From the NCBI GenBank assembly GCA_030447415.1, contig JAUJOZ010000001.1:124001-188000 (forward strand): a stretch of 64,000 nucleotides of DNA. Reading direction: 5' to 3'. Numbering within the stretch: position 1 is the first letter of the stretch; every line of letters begins with the position of its first letter. The notes beneath the pieces were generated by a model, which saw nothing but the letters and a program-made list of their open reading frames with translations, was not told the origin of the DNA and ran no database searches. A program made the position numbers and the translations under genes. Of the stretch, positions 35,174 to 44,109 are shown piece by piece. The stretch comes from Thermomicrobiales bacterium (GTDB taxonomy: Bacteria > Chloroflexota > Chloroflexia > Thermomicrobiales > UBA6265).

Positions 35174-35187
35174 CCCCTGTTCAGGGG
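35174..35187 (+). other. Short hairpin between hydrolase and aminotransferase genes
   Basis: CCCCTG and CAGGGG are separated by only TT directly after the hydrolase stop. With only a two-base loop it is strained; it may weakly attenuate or stabilise the mRNA. Confidence 0.25.
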
Positions 35188-35253
35188 ATCGCTGGAACCG
35201 GTGGAATGCCGACGGGTCGGCGCGAGCTGTGTGAGCGGGTCTGGGAGGCGCAC

Positions 35254-36570
35254 GTGACACTGGAGTCCAGGTACGCGCGGTCCGAAGAGCTCTACCGACG
35301 GGCGATGCAGAGCATTCCCCAGGGGACCCACTCGAGCAGCAGAAAGGACACCCCGCACCCCATCTACTTTCGCCGGGGCGAGGGCGCCTGGATCTGGGAC
35401 CTCGACGGCAACCGCCTGGTCGACTGCGTCCTCGGCAATGGGGCCCTGGTCTTCGGTCACGCAAGCCCCATCGTTCGGGAGGCTGTCGAGGAAGCCATGG
35501 AGGCGGGGCTCGAGTCCGGCCTCGAGACAGAGCTGAGCGTCGAGGTGTCGGAGCTCTTCCTGTGCTTAGTGCCGACCGCGGACCAAGTCCGCTTCGCGAC
35601 GACCGGCACCGAGGCGGTCATGCACGCGATTCACATGGCGCGGGCCGCGACGGGGAGATCCGATGTCGCCAAGATCGAGGCGGCCTATCACGGCTGGTAC
35701 GACCTGGTTTTCGTCAGCACCTGGCCTGACCTCGCCAAGGCGGGAGCGCCGGAGCGCCCGGCTTCCTTGCCGGGTGCGGGCGGGCTCAACCCCGCCGCTG
35801 TTGGGTCTACGCTGGTCATCCCGTTCAACGACGCCGCGGCGGCGGTGCGCCTGCTGGAGGCCAACGCCGGTCGGCTGGCGGCCGTGCTCGTGGAGCCGGT
35901 CCTGATCGACGTCGGCTACATCCCACCCGAGCCTGGGTATCTGGAGGCGCTGCGCGAGGCCACCGACCGGCTCGGCATTGTGCTCGTGTTTGACGAGTTA
36001 TTGACCGGGTTCCGAATCGCCGTCGGTGGAGGTCAGGAACGCTACGGCGTCCGGCCGGACCTGTCCATCTGGGGCAAGGCGCTGGCGGGCGGACAGATCC
36101 TGTCCGCCGTGGCGGGCCGCCGCGACCTGATGGCCCAGTCGGCCGGCCCCGCCGGCTTCGTCGGGACTTTCAACGGGCATCAGTGGTCGCTCTCCGCCGC
36201 GCGGGCGAGCCTGACCGCGCTCGGGGACGGCTCCTTAGTTCGGCAGCTCGAGGACGGGATCTGCTACCTCGCCACGCGGTTCGATGACGCCGCGCGGCGA
36301 GTCGGGGTGGAGGCGAGATTCCACGGTGGCGGCGGCCACTTCCAGTGCTACTTCACCGCCGAGCCGGTGCGCGACTACCGCAGCGCGGCGCGGGCCGATG
36401 CGCGACGCTACGCGTGCTTCCGCGCGGCCATGCTGGACCGAGGGGTCCTGCTGGCACCCGGGTACACCGGGCACAGCGCGATCAGCACAGCGCACGGCCC
36501 GGACGCTCTGGAAGTCATCGCTGACGCCATGAGTGCTGCTCTCGGCGAGGTGGCGGCGCAAGGCAACTAG
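35254..36570 (+). CDS. Class III aminotransferase, glutamate-1-semialdehyde aminomutase-like
   Basis: 438 residues from GTG 35254 with GGAGG 6 bases upstream; ATG 35206 is an alternative. It is a PLP enzyme: FATTGTEAVMHAIHMARAAT (phosphate cup), YHGWYD, VFDELLTGFRIA (Asp to the pyridine N) and the Schiff-base Lys in SIWGKALAGG. The N-terminal IPQGTHSSSRKDTP resembles GSA aminotransferases. In an operon for an imported compound it is more likely a catabolic omega- or beta-amino acid transaminase than a heme enzyme (inference). Confidence 0.88.
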   Translation: MTLESRYARSEELYRRAMQSIPQGTHSSSRKDTPHPIYFRRGEGAWIWDLDGNRLVDCVLGNGALVFGHASPIVREAVEEAMEAGLESGLETELSVEVSELFLCLVPTADQVRFATTGTEAVMHAIHMARAATGRSDVAKIEAAYHGWYDLVFVSTWPDLAKAGAPERPASLPGAGGLNPAAVGSTLVIPFNDAAAAVRLLEANAGRLAAVLVEPVLIDVGYIPPEPGYLEALREATDRLGIVLVFDELLTGFRIAVGGGQERYGVRPDLSIWGKALAGGQILSAVAGRRDLMAQSAGPAGFVGTFNGHQWSLSAARASLTALGDGSLVRQLEDGICYLATRFDDAARRVGVEARFHGGGGHFQCYFTAEPVRDYRSAARADARRYACFRAAMLDRGVLLAPGYTGHSAISTAHGPDALEVIADAMSAALGEVAAQGN

Positions 36571-36728
36571 AGGCCGAACGCCTCTGGGTCGCCGCAGGCG
36601 CGAGCCCGCCTGCTGAGGCGGTTCGACCACTGGACGTGCGCTCGCTCGGCTGGTGTCCGGGACGACGGAGAGGGAGGGCGCTCGTCGATGATCGCGGGTG
36701 CCAGCGACCCGGCCCAGGAGGTGCACTT

Positions 36729-38150
36729 GTGACCCCAGAGGACCGGCGACTCGGCCTGCCCGACCTGTTCGACACGTCGTCCGCGATCGCCCGACGGGAA
36801 CTGTCCCCGGTCGAGGCAGTGGAGGCCGCGCTCCGCCGCATCGAGGCGCTGAACCCGGTCCTCAACGCGTACATCACCGTGCTTGCGGACGAGGCGATGC
36901 TCGATGCCCAGACCGCCGAGCACGAGATTGCCGCAGGCCGCCACCGCGATCCGCTCCACGGTATCCCCGTCTCGGTCAAGGACCTGTTCACGACCCGCGG
37001 GGTGCGAACGACGGCAGGGTCGCGGGTGCTCGCCGACTCAGTACCGACGGAGGATGCTGGGTTGGTGCAGCGGCTCCGGGAGGCGGGGGCCGTCATCGTC
37101 GCGAAAGCCAACACGCTGGAGTTCGCCTATGCGGCCGTCCATCCCGACTACGGCCCCACAAAGAACCCGTGGGACCTCACCAAGACCGCGAGCGGATCCA
37201 GTGGCGGATCGGCGGCCGCCGTGGTGGCCGGGATGGATTTTGGGTCGTTCGGCAGCGACACTGCGGGGTCGATCCGCATCCCGGCATGCTTCTGCGGCGC
37301 CACCGGGCTGAAACCCACGTTTGGGCGGGTCTCGCGGTTCGGCATGCAACTCCTGTCCTGGACCCTCGACCACGCCGGGCCCTTCGGCCGCTCAGCGAGG
37401 GACGTTGCCCTGCTCCTACACGCTGTCGCCGGCCACGATCCGCGCGATCGATTCTCCGCGGACGTTGCCGTGTGCGACTACGCGAGCGTATTGACCGAGC
37501 GCTTGGACGGGGTTCGTGTTGCGCTCGTGACAACCTTTATGGACGCCGGACTCGATGCCGAGATTCGCGCAGCGGTGGAGCATGGTGTGGCGGTGCTCGC
37601 CGAGGCGGGTGCCGAGGTTCGCGACATTGCCATTCCGGAACTGGAGAGTGACGCTGTTGACCCGGTCATGCAGATCCTGCTGCCCGAGGCGACGCACCTC
37701 CACCGGGCCTGGCTTGACGCCCGGCGCGCAGACTACTCGCGGACGGTGCTCGAGCGGCTGCACGCCGGGCGGGCGATCTCGGCGATCACCTACTTCGCGG
37801 CTCGCGACGCGTGCGACCGCCTCCGGGACCGCGTTAAGGAGATCCAAAAGGGCATTGACCTTCTCGTTCTGCCTACCATGCCGGTGGTGGCCACACCACT
37901 GGAAGAGACGACTGTAGAGGTCAAGCCGGACGAGGAAGGTCTCACGGCACTCAACCGGATGGTGGCGCCATTCAATCTGACCGGTCAGCCGGCGCTCTCG
38001 CTTCCCTGTGGCTTCACTCCGGGTGGGCTCCCGATCGGACTACAGCTCGTGGGGCGCCACTTCGAGGAGCGAACCGCGCTGCGGGCTGGATACGCGTTCC
38101 AGCTCCGAACGGACCATCACCGACGGCGTCCACCTGTCGCGGGCGGCTGA
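36729..38150 (+). CDS. Amidase signature-family hydrolase
   Basis: 473 residues from GTG 36729, CAGGAGG 7 bases upstream. Ser-cisSer-Lys triad: Lys84 in GIPVSVKDLFTTRG, the cis-Ser in TASGSSGGSAAAV (157-158) and the nucleophile Ser181 in GSDTAGSIRIPA. The C-terminus (FNLTGQPALSLPCGF, GLPIGLQLVGRHFEE) is standard. It hydrolyses an amide of unknown structure. It ends the operon; the following 215 bases carry no gene. Confidence 0.92.
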   Translation: MTPEDRRLGLPDLFDTSSAIARRELSPVEAVEAALRRIEALNPVLNAYITVLADEAMLDAQTAEHEIAAGRHRDPLHGIPVSVKDLFTTRGVRTTAGSRVLADSVPTEDAGLVQRLREAGAVIVAKANTLEFAYAAVHPDYGPTKNPWDLTKTASGSSGGSAAAVVAGMDFGSFGSDTAGSIRIPACFCGATGLKPTFGRVSRFGMQLLSWTLDHAGPFGRSARDVALLLHAVAGHDPRDRFSADVAVCDYASVLTERLDGVRVALVTTFMDAGLDAEIRAAVEHGVAVLAEAGAEVRDIAIPELESDAVDPVMQILLPEATHLHRAWLDARRADYSRTVLERLHAGRAISAITYFAARDACDRLRDRVKEIQKGIDLLVLPTMPVVATPLEETTVEVKPDEEGLTALNRMVAPFNLTGQPALSLPCGFTPGGLPIGLQLVGRHFEERTALRAGYAFQLRTDHHRRRPPVAGG

Positions 38151-38289
38151 CAATGCACTCAGATGCCCCGGGTATGACAAGCCGTGGTGAACGCAATGGT
38201 GTGATGCTTTGCTAGATCGAGTTCGACGACAAGATGGCCACGGCCTAGTCGGCGGACTGAGGGCTGGTCGTCGGCGGACGGGCGTACCG

Positions 38290-38318
38290 TTGCACGATTT
38301 TGCGCACTTTGGTATCCT
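38290..38318 (+). promoter_or_regulatory. Candidate promoter for the excisionase-like gene
   Basis: TTGCAC at 38290-38295 and TATCCT at 38313-38318 are 17 bases apart, 48 bases before the TTG start. It lies in the AT-richer gap after the amidase and before the mobile element. Confidence 0.5.
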
Positions 38319-38366
38319 CTTGACGGGCGTCCGGACAGTATATCCGTACACCAAGAGGAGGCCGCT

Positions 38367-38573
38367 TTGATAGACGCAGCCCGCCTATTGTCAACCAGGC
38401 AGGCCGCCGAGTGTCTCGGAATCCATCCGCAAACGCTACGGAGGTGGGAGCGCGTCGGCATCATCCCAGCCGCTGCGCGTCGCCGCGGCCGGCGTGTTTA
38501 CACGTCTCGGGACCTAGACCGCATCAAGGCTGCGGTATTCTCAGCGCCAGTGGCGCGGGAGGTGCGGCCATAA
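38367..38573 (+). CDS. MerR-type/excisionase-like HTH protein
   Basis: 68 residues from TTG 38367 with AAGAGGAGG 5 bases upstream. LLSTRQAAECLGIHPQTLRR, WERVGIIPAA and RRVYTSRDLDRIK form a MerR-family winged helix, the size of excisionases and element regulators. It is the first gene of the presumed element, at the end opposite to the integrase, so it is probably a recombination directionality factor or element regulator (inference). Confidence 0.75.
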   Translation: MIDAARLLSTRQAAECLGIHPQTLRRWERVGIIPAAARRRGRRVYTSRDLDRIKAAVFSAPVAREVRP

Positions 38574-38599
38574 CGACCGGCGGGCCCCGGCGCACGCTG

Positions 38600-39115
38600 G
38601 TGACGCCCCGACGGCCGGGCATGCCGGTCCGGCACTCGAACGCCCGCGCGCTCGTAGTGGAAACTGGGCGGGACGCCCACTGGACGGGCATCGGACGCGA
38701 CGTCCAGGTGCGGTGTGGCCATTGTGGGCGTCGGCTATTCGACGTGACCGCCCTCCTGCACGAGGTCTACAACGCGGACGTGGGCGCCTGGGAGTGGTTT
38801 ACGACCGGCGTGCTGGAGATCGAGAAGGCTTGCGGGCGGTGCAAGCGCAAGGGGAAGGACTGCGTCACCGGCACGCCGGGCGAGCCGCTGTCTGATGGCC
38901 TCAGCGGCCCCTGGCGATGCGATTGCGGACAGTCCCTCGCCCGCGTCGACGGGACTCGGGGGCGGGTGCGGACCACGTGCCGGTGCGGCATGGAGGTGGG
39001 TGTCACTGCGAGCGATGCGATCGCCACGCGCACTCTCACCGATCTTCCGCCGCTCCGGGTTCCGACAAGCGACGCTCCCGTAGAGCACGAAGTTCTCGAC
39101 GACATTCCGTTCTAG
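38600..39115 (+). CDS. Com-like zinc-ribbon protein
   Basis: About 171 residues; the start is GTG 38600 or ATG 38621. Multiple Cys sets: VRCGHCGRRLFDVT, IEKACGRCKRKGKDC, WRCDCGQSL and TTCRCGMEVG. The first two resemble the phage Mu Com translational regulator. Com proteins bind mRNA of a phage methylase; a role in element gene control is inferred. The rest is neutral and ends EHEVLDDIPF. Confidence 0.65.
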   Translation: MTPRRPGMPVRHSNARALVVETGRDAHWTGIGRDVQVRCGHCGRRLFDVTALLHEVYNADVGAWEWFTTGVLEIEKACGRCKRKGKDCVTGTPGEPLSDGLSGPWRCDCGQSLARVDGTRGRVRTTCRCGMEVGVTASDAIATRTLTDLPPLRVPTSDAPVEHEVLDDIPF

Positions 39116-39155
39116 GGCTGCCTAGGGAACTCGTCTCCCCGGCCCGTTCGCGCCG

Positions 39156-39320
39156 CTGAGCGCATAACCGCGCCCCTGAGCGCCTATCGCGCCTCCGAGC
39201 GTCCACTGTGCCAATAGAGCACACCACCGCGCCGCTGAGCGCCACCCACGGCCCCCGAGCCACCACGCGAGCCCTCTGAGGCCCTACGCAGCCAGCCGAG
39301 CTGCTGAACGCGCCTTGAGC
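39156..39320. repeat. Nine-copy degenerate 20-bp repeat array (iteron-like), candidate replication origin
   Basis: GAG trinucleotides in the motif (C/T)(T/C)GAG(C)(G) occur at 39158, 39178, 39197, 39217, 39237, 39257, 39278, 39298 and 39317: spacing 19-21 bases, two turns of DNA. The consensus approximates CTGAGCGCCxACCGCGCC. There is no gene here. The array sits between the Com-like gene and the primase operon. Iteron origins of plasmids have this spacing and position. Confidence 0.65.
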
Positions 39321-39360
39321 GCATGGTCGGGCACCGCCCGAAGTCATGCGAGGGTCTCGT

Positions 39361-39546
39361 ATGCCCCAAGACGAACGCGGTCGGCCTGAGCCGCCGACGC
39401 CCGTCAGTTCCCTCTCTCCCGAACCGTCGCTCGCCTATCGCTGGGAGTGTTGGCGTCGCTTGTGGGCAGCCCTGCTCGCGCCGCCTAAGCCGGAACAAGA
39501 AAGCGCCGCCGGGGATGAGCCGGCGACGCGTGGGGAGGCGGCGTGA
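39361..39546 (+). CDS. Small acidic/Pro-rich protein coupled to primase
   Basis: 61 residues from ATG 39361. The product has PSLAYRWECWRRLWAALLAP in the middle and charged ends. Its TGA (39544-39546) overlaps the ATG of the primase gene, a coupling seen in operons. Ribosome binding is weak. Function unknown. Confidence 0.5.
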   Translation: MPQDERGRPEPPTPVSSLSPEPSLAYRWECWRRLWAALLAPPKPEQESAAGDEPATRGEAA

Positions 39547-41813
39547 TGGCGGCCCGCGCTCCCTTTCACGACGATTCTACCGCGTCTGTCGACCGCGTGC
39601 TCGGCCGGCTCGCCAACGTGCGGCCGTGCGGCGCCGGCTTCACCGCCCGCTGCCCGGCGCACGACGACCGGACGAACAGCCTCAAGGTCGACCCCGGCGA
39701 CGACGGGCGGGTCCTGCTCCACTGCTTCGCTGGCTGTGACCCCGAGCAGGTTGTCGCCGCGCTCGGCCTGACCATGGCCGACCTGTTCTCCACGGACGGG
39801 AAGGGGGAGGGGGCGCCTACCCCTCCGGACACCACCGCAACGGTGCACCACCCCGCCGGCTGCACCCTCGCGCAGTACGCTGCGGCCAAGCGCCTGCCGA
39901 TCGATGTCCTGCGGTCGTTCGGGTTGTCCGACCTGTTCTACCAGGGGGCACCGGCGGTCAAGCTGCCGTACCACGACAGCGCCGGGATCGAGGCCGTTGC
40001 CCGCTTCCGCGTGCGCCTGCACAAGGGCGCCTCCGGTGACGACCGCTTCCGCTGGCGGTCCGGCTCCAAGCCCTGCCTCTATGGTCTCGAGCGCCTGGCC
40101 CTGGCGCGCGAGCGCGGGTACGTGGCGCTGGTCGAAGGGGAGTCGAACTGCCACACCCTCTGGTACCACGACGAGCCGGCGGTCGGCGTGCCCGGCGCCT
40201 CGCTCTGGCGCGACGAGCGCGACGCCCCGGAGCTGGACGGCATCGACACGATCTACGCCGTCCGCGAGCCCGACGCCGGCGGCGAGACCCTCCTGCGACA
40301 CCTGGCCGCGTCCCGGCTGCGCGACCGCGTGCGGGTGGTCGAGCTCGGTGCGCATAAGGACCCGTCCGCACTCTACCTCGATGACCCGGCGCGCTTCCCC
40401 GCGCGGTGGCGGGCGGCCCTGGCCACTGCGGTGCCGCTCGCCGACGAACTTGCCGCGGAGACCGAGGCGGAGCACGCCGCGGCGTGGGAGGCAGGCGCCG
40501 GCCTGGCCCGTGCCCCGGACATCCTCGCGTTGGTCGCCGAGACGCTGGCGGCGCGGGTGGCCGGCGAGGCGCGGGTGCTGAAGCTGCTGTACCTGATCGT
40601 CGTGAGCCGCTTCCTGCCCCGTCCGGTCTCAGCCGGCGTGAAGGGACCGAGCTCGGGCGGCAAGTCCTACCTGGTCGAGCAGGTGCTGCGGTTGTTCCCC
40701 GCCGACGCCTCCTACACGCTGTCCGCCATGTCGGAGCGGGCGCTGGCCTACTCCGACGAGCCGTTGGCGCACCGCTTCCTCGTGCTGTACGAGGCGGCGG
40801 GGCTGGCCGGTGACTTCGCCTCCTACCTGGTGCGCTCGCTCCTCTCCGAGGGCCGCATCCGCTACGAGACGGTCGAGAAGACCCGCGAGGGCCTGAAGCC
40901 GCGCCTGATCGAGCGGGAAGGACCCACGGGCCTGCTGGTGACAACGACGGCGGTGCATCTCCACCCCGAGAACGAGACGCGGATGCTCTCGATTCCCGTG
41001 ACGGACACCCCGGACCAGACGCGAGCCATCTTCCGCGCCCTGGCGACCGGGACCAACACCACCGAGCCGGACCTCACCCCGTGGCACGCGTTGCAGACCT
41101 GGCTCGCCGGCGCTGAGCACCGCGTCGAGGTCCCGTTCGCTTTGGCGCTCGCCGACGCGGTGCCACCGACCGCGGTGCGGCTGCGGCGCGACTTCGGGAT
41201 GCTGCTGACGCTGATCCGCGCGCACGCGCTCTTGCACCAGGCGAGCCGGGGGCGCGACGCGGCCGGGCGCGTCGTGGCCGAGGTGGGCGACTACGCGGCC
41301 GTCCGCGGGCTTGTTGCCGACCTGGTCGCCGAGGGCGTCGAGGCGACGGTGCCGGCGACGGTGCGGGAGACGGTGGCCGCCGTCCGCACGCTCACCGGGC
41401 AAGATGGTGCCACGCTGGCGGCCCGGCTGCGCGAGGACTCGGACGCGACGATATCGTTGGCGGCCATCGCCCGCGCGCTCAAGGTGGACAAGTCGGCGGC
41501 GTCGCGCCGCGTGTCGGTGGCGCGCGACCGCGGCTACCTGCGGAACCTGGAAACGAAGCGAGGCCAGCCGGCGCGGATCGCGCTCGGCGAGCCGCTGCCG
41601 GAGGAGACGCCGATTCTGCCGGAGCCGGAGGTCGTGCGGGCGCGTTGCAGCGTTGCAGGTGTGACGGCGGGGATACCCGCCCCCTCCCCCCTCGCCCGTG
41701 CGCCGGCGGTCGAGACGGAGCCCACGAATGGTCGGGCGTGCGTCGATTGCGGCGCGGCGCTGACGGGCGAGCGGAAGTACCGCTGCGCGGCGTGCGCGGC
41801 CATGGCCGCTTGA
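39546..41813 (+). CDS. Plasmid/phage-type DNA primase-helicase (CHC2 zinc finger, Toprim, ATPase)
   Basis: 755 residues. Zinc finger C36-x2-H39 ... C60-x3-C64 (ARCPAHDD, LLHCFAGC). Toprim region near residue 191 (YVALVEGESNCHTLWY with the acidic Glu). A P-loop ATPase with GPSSGGKS near residue 366 and a Walker-B-like LVLYEAAG. Near 640 a winged helix (AIARALKVDKSAASRRVSVA), and a C-terminal zinc ribbon (CVDCGAALTGERKYRCAACA). It would prime and unwind the element's DNA. It follows the iteron-like array. Confidence 0.88.
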   Translation: MAARAPFHDDSTASVDRVLGRLANVRPCGAGFTARCPAHDDRTNSLKVDPGDDGRVLLHCFAGCDPEQVVAALGLTMADLFSTDGKGEGAPTPPDTTATVHHPAGCTLAQYAAAKRLPIDVLRSFGLSDLFYQGAPAVKLPYHDSAGIEAVARFRVRLHKGASGDDRFRWRSGSKPCLYGLERLALARERGYVALVEGESNCHTLWYHDEPAVGVPGASLWRDERDAPELDGIDTIYAVREPDAGGETLLRHLAASRLRDRVRVVELGAHKDPSALYLDDPARFPARWRAALATAVPLADELAAETEAEHAAAWEAGAGLARAPDILALVAETLAARVAGEARVLKLLYLIVVSRFLPRPVSAGVKGPSSGGKSYLVEQVLRLFPADASYTLSAMSERALAYSDEPLAHRFLVLYEAAGLAGDFASYLVRSLLSEGRIRYETVEKTREGLKPRLIEREGPTGLLVTTTAVHLHPENETRMLSIPVTDTPDQTRAIFRALATGTNTTEPDLTPWHALQTWLAGAEHRVEVPFALALADAVPPTAVRLRRDFGMLLTLIRAHALLHQASRGRDAAGRVVAEVGDYAAVRGLVADLVAEGVEATVPATVRETVAAVRTLTGQDGATLAARLREDSDATISLAAIARALKVDKSAASRRVSVARDRGYLRNLETKRGQPARIALGEPLPEETPILPEPEVVRARCSVAGVTAGIPAPSPLARAPAVETEPTNGRACVDCGAALTGERKYRCAACAAMAA

Positions 41814-41882
41814 CCGGTGCCAAGGGCGAGCGGGGTGACCCCTCATCGGCGGGAAATGGATTGTTTAAGGAGGAGGTCGAGC

Positions 41883-42194
41883 GTGTCCGCTGCACTCAAA
41901 ACCGCGAAAACGCTCTATAAGACGCCGGCCCTCGTGACGCACCGTATCCGCTGCGGCAAGCGGACCTGCCACTGCGCCACCGGCGAGGGGCACGGCCCCT
42001 ACTGGTTCTTGCACTGGCGAGAGGGGACCGTCCAACGCCGCCGCTATGTCCGCCACGCCGACGTGCCGGCGGTCCGAACGATGATCGAGCGCAGGCGGCG
42101 GGACGATTCCGAGAACCGGCTGGCGGTGGCGCTGGCCACGGTCAATCTGCGGAGGCTGCGAGCATGGCTCCGGGATCTGGACCCGACGGCGTAG
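41883..42194 (+). CDS. DUF6788-like small protein
   Basis: 103 residues from GTG 41883 with AAGGAGG 9 bases upstream. The sequence TLYKTPALVTHRIRCGKRTC, CHCATGEGHGPYWFLHWR and RRRYVRHADVPAVRTMIERR matches the small family often beside transposases and mobile genes. The Cys/His residues (CGKRTCHC) could bind zinc. Function unknown. It overlaps the next gene by 31 bases. Confidence 0.7.
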   Translation: MSAALKTAKTLYKTPALVTHRIRCGKRTCHCATGEGHGPYWFLHWREGTVQRRRYVRHADVPAVRTMIERRRRDDSENRLAVALATVNLRRLRAWLRDLDPTA

Positions 42195-43054
42195 TGCCAA
42201 CGCCCGAGGCGCGGGCGATCCAGGAGTTGGCCGCCGCCCGGCGCGAGATGGTCGCCGCAGTGACGCGCCAGATCCGCTTCAGCATCGAGCAGCTGCAGCT
42301 GTCGCCCCAGGAGGCGGCGGCGCGGGTGCGGGAGTGGCTGGCCCACGCCCCGGCTGACCAGGAGGCCGACCAGGTGACGTGGTTCGACCTCGCCGGCCTC
42401 ATCGAGCACGACCCGGAGCGCGGCCAGGCGGCGTGGCAGACGCTGAAGGATGAGGCCCGGCAGGAGCTGGCGACCGGCTTCCGGGCCGCCCGCACCTTGG
42501 AGCCCCCGGTCACGGGGCGGCCGTACGAGCGGGCGCAGGTCATGGTCATCGTCGAGGCGCTGCGCCAGGCGCTCGAACCGCGCGATGTCCTGGAGGAGCT
42601 ACTGGTGCGCAGCACATGGCGTCTGCCTATGAGCTCAATCTCCGGTGGCAGGCGCTAGTGGTGCGGCGGATGGAGACGGAGGTTTGGCAGGGGGAGCGGG
42701 ACCGGCAGCCGCGCGCTGGAGAACATGACGCCGGCCCGGCGGGAAACGTACGAGCGCGATGGAGGGGTGGCTGCCGCGCGCGTCGCCGAGACCGAGGCCC
42801 TGGACCAGGCGGTGCTGATGGCGGATCGGTACCAACGGGCGTTCCTGCGGCTGATGAAAGCGTTCCGCGACAACCGCCGGCTGTTCGGGGCACTGGTGGT
42901 GGCTGGGGGGCAGGTCAACATCGCCGAGCAACAGGTCAACCTCACCCAAGAGGCACCGCCGCGATCCTCCCGCGTCCGCTCCCGACCCGTCGCCCGCCGC
43001 CGGCCCGCGCGGGTCCGTGCGTCGCGTGCGGCGGCGTACAATCCCCGGCCATGA
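42164..43054 (+). pseudogene. Hypothetical mobile-element protein, two frameshifts
   Basis: The first frame (to about 42612) gives RAIQELAAARREMVAAVTRQ, DQVTWFDLAGLIEHD and ALRQALEPRDVLEELLVRS. The other frames continue MASAYELNLRWQALVVRRME and MTPARRETYERDGG to RAFLRLMKAFRDNRRLFGAL and GQVNIAEQQVNLTQEA. These read as one helical protein of about 270 residues, broken twice (near 42612 and 42710). Function unknown; possibly a DNA-packaging or transposase-associated protein. Confidence 0.5.
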
Positions 43055-43069
43055 ACGTCCCGCAGTTCC
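43016..43069 (+). repeat. 54-bp direct repeat, copy 1 (5' end of MmeI-like genes)
   Basis: Identical over 54 bases to 45513-45566. It spans a TACAAT box, 8 bases, and the first 19 coding bases of the two MmeI-like genes. It probably marks a duplication or recombination joint. Confidence 0.9.
43037..43042 (+). promoter_or_regulatory. TACAAT -10 box, leaderless start of the MmeI-like gene copy 1
   Basis: TACAAT ends 8 bases before the ATG at 43051. Transcription would start at or next to the ATG, giving a leaderless mRNA; no ribosome binding site is present. No clear -35. The same arrangement is at 45534-45539. Confidence 0.5.
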
Positions 43070-43305
43070 GGGCCAAATGGCGCGGGGTGACGCTGACCGA
43101 GCGGTCGGCCAGCCAGTCGCACTTCAACGACCTGTGCGCCCTGTTCGGCGTTCCCCCGCCGGTCGCGGCCGACCCCACGGACGCCTGGACCACCTTCGAG
43201 AAGGGCGCCACCAAGGCGACCGGCGGCAAGGGGTGGGCTGACGTCTAGCGGCGGGGCTGCTTCGCCTGGGAGTACAAGGGCCACCACGCCGTCCGACAAG
43301 AACGT
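43051..43305 (+). pseudogene. Truncated MmeI-like restriction-modification gene, N-terminal copy
   Basis: MNVPQFRAKWRGVTLTER, SQSHFNDLCALFGVPPPV, YEKG-like FEKGATKATGGKGWADV, then a TAG where the full copy has Trp, then RRGCFAWEYKGHH before the frame fails. This is the start of the nuclease domain of an MmeI-type enzyme (D...E-x-K). Only about 80 residues remain. Confidence 0.75.
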
Positions 43306-43346
43306 CGCTCCTGGACCTAGTGCTGTCAGACGAGGACATTCGTTCT

Positions 43347-43700
43347 ATGGATTGGGGCCATCTCGGGGAGGCTCAAGCGATGCGGACGACGGGCAGGAGC
43401 GTGCTGGGGCTGTCGACCGACCCACGGCAGGGCTACCGTGGCATCGGCCGCAGCGATGTGGAGGCGCGGATCGTCGCCGTCCTCCAGGGGCGTGGTGAAC
43501 TGAGCCTGACGGAGCTCCATAAGGCGCTGTACCACAACGTCGCTCAGGACCGGCTGCACGGGGCGATCGCCAGGCTGCGGGACCGGGGCGAGGTGACCCT
43601 GCGGCAGGAGCGGCGGGCGCGGACAAGGGCGGCCACGGGTGGTGGTGGGGTTGGTGGAGCGGTGACCAGAGGGCGCACCACTATCCTGCCCCGAACAGAG
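43347..43700 (+). CDS. Winged-helix-like fragment
   Basis: ATG 43347 starts MDWGHLGEAQAMRTTGRSVL, then VEARIVAVLQGRGELSLTEL and ALYHNVAQDRLHGAIARLRD, a likely winged-helix (C-terminal part of primase or DUF3987-like proteins). Beyond RQERRARTRAATGG the frame becomes noise and crosses a hairpin, so the true end is probably near 43640. Possibly a fragment. Confidence 0.4.
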
Positions 43701-43732
43701 CGGCCGCCGGCGTCTTGCCGGCGGCCGCTCTG
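43696..43732. terminator. 16-bp perfect hairpin between convergent genes
   Basis: Bases 43696-43711 pair fully with 43717-43732 around a GTCTT loop; the arm contains GCGGCCGCCGGC. It is the strongest stem in the element and lies between a plus-strand and a minus-strand gene, consistent with a bidirectional terminator, although no T-run follows. Confidence 0.7.
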
Positions 43733-43790
43733 TCAGATGCTACGGAATCTGGCTACGTACTACCCCGTCGAGACGACGCGGCCATCCCCA

Positions 43791-44075
43791 TCACCGGTTG
43801 GGCAGAGTCGCCCGAGCCCCGACCGGTACGGTAGCCCCCCCGATGTTGATTGGCTCGGGCTCCGCCGCGACCTCCTCGGCGCGAGCGATCAGCGCCGCGC
43901 CAGAAATTGGCTTGGGACGAGCTCCATTGTCGTCCTCACGGCCGAGACTGAGGTCTTCCGCGATTGCCTCGCCTCCGCGGGTCACGAGCGTCCTTACGAG
44001 CCTAAGCGCTTCCTCCTCGGTGTCAAAGATACCCAGGAGGCTGTTGATGTCGGTGTCCCAAAGACGGTAGCGCAT
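43791..44075 (-). CDS. Small conserved-type hypothetical protein, 94 aa
   Basis: The N-terminus MRYRLWDTDINSLLGIFDTE and EEALRLVRTLVTRGGEAIAE are well balanced and helical, followed by an acidic, Ala/Pro-rich C-terminus. No family recognised. It follows the hypothetical gene at 44110 on the same strand by 34 bases, so they are probably co-transcribed. Confidence 0.55.
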   Translation of the reverse strand: MRYRLWDTDINSLLGIFDTEEEALRLVRTLVTRGGEAIAEDLSLGREDDNGARPKPISGAALIARAEEVAAEPEPINIGGATVPVGARATLPNR

Positions 44076-44109
44076 GTCAATCCATCCTGGCTTCCTGGCG
44101 AGCGGGCCG

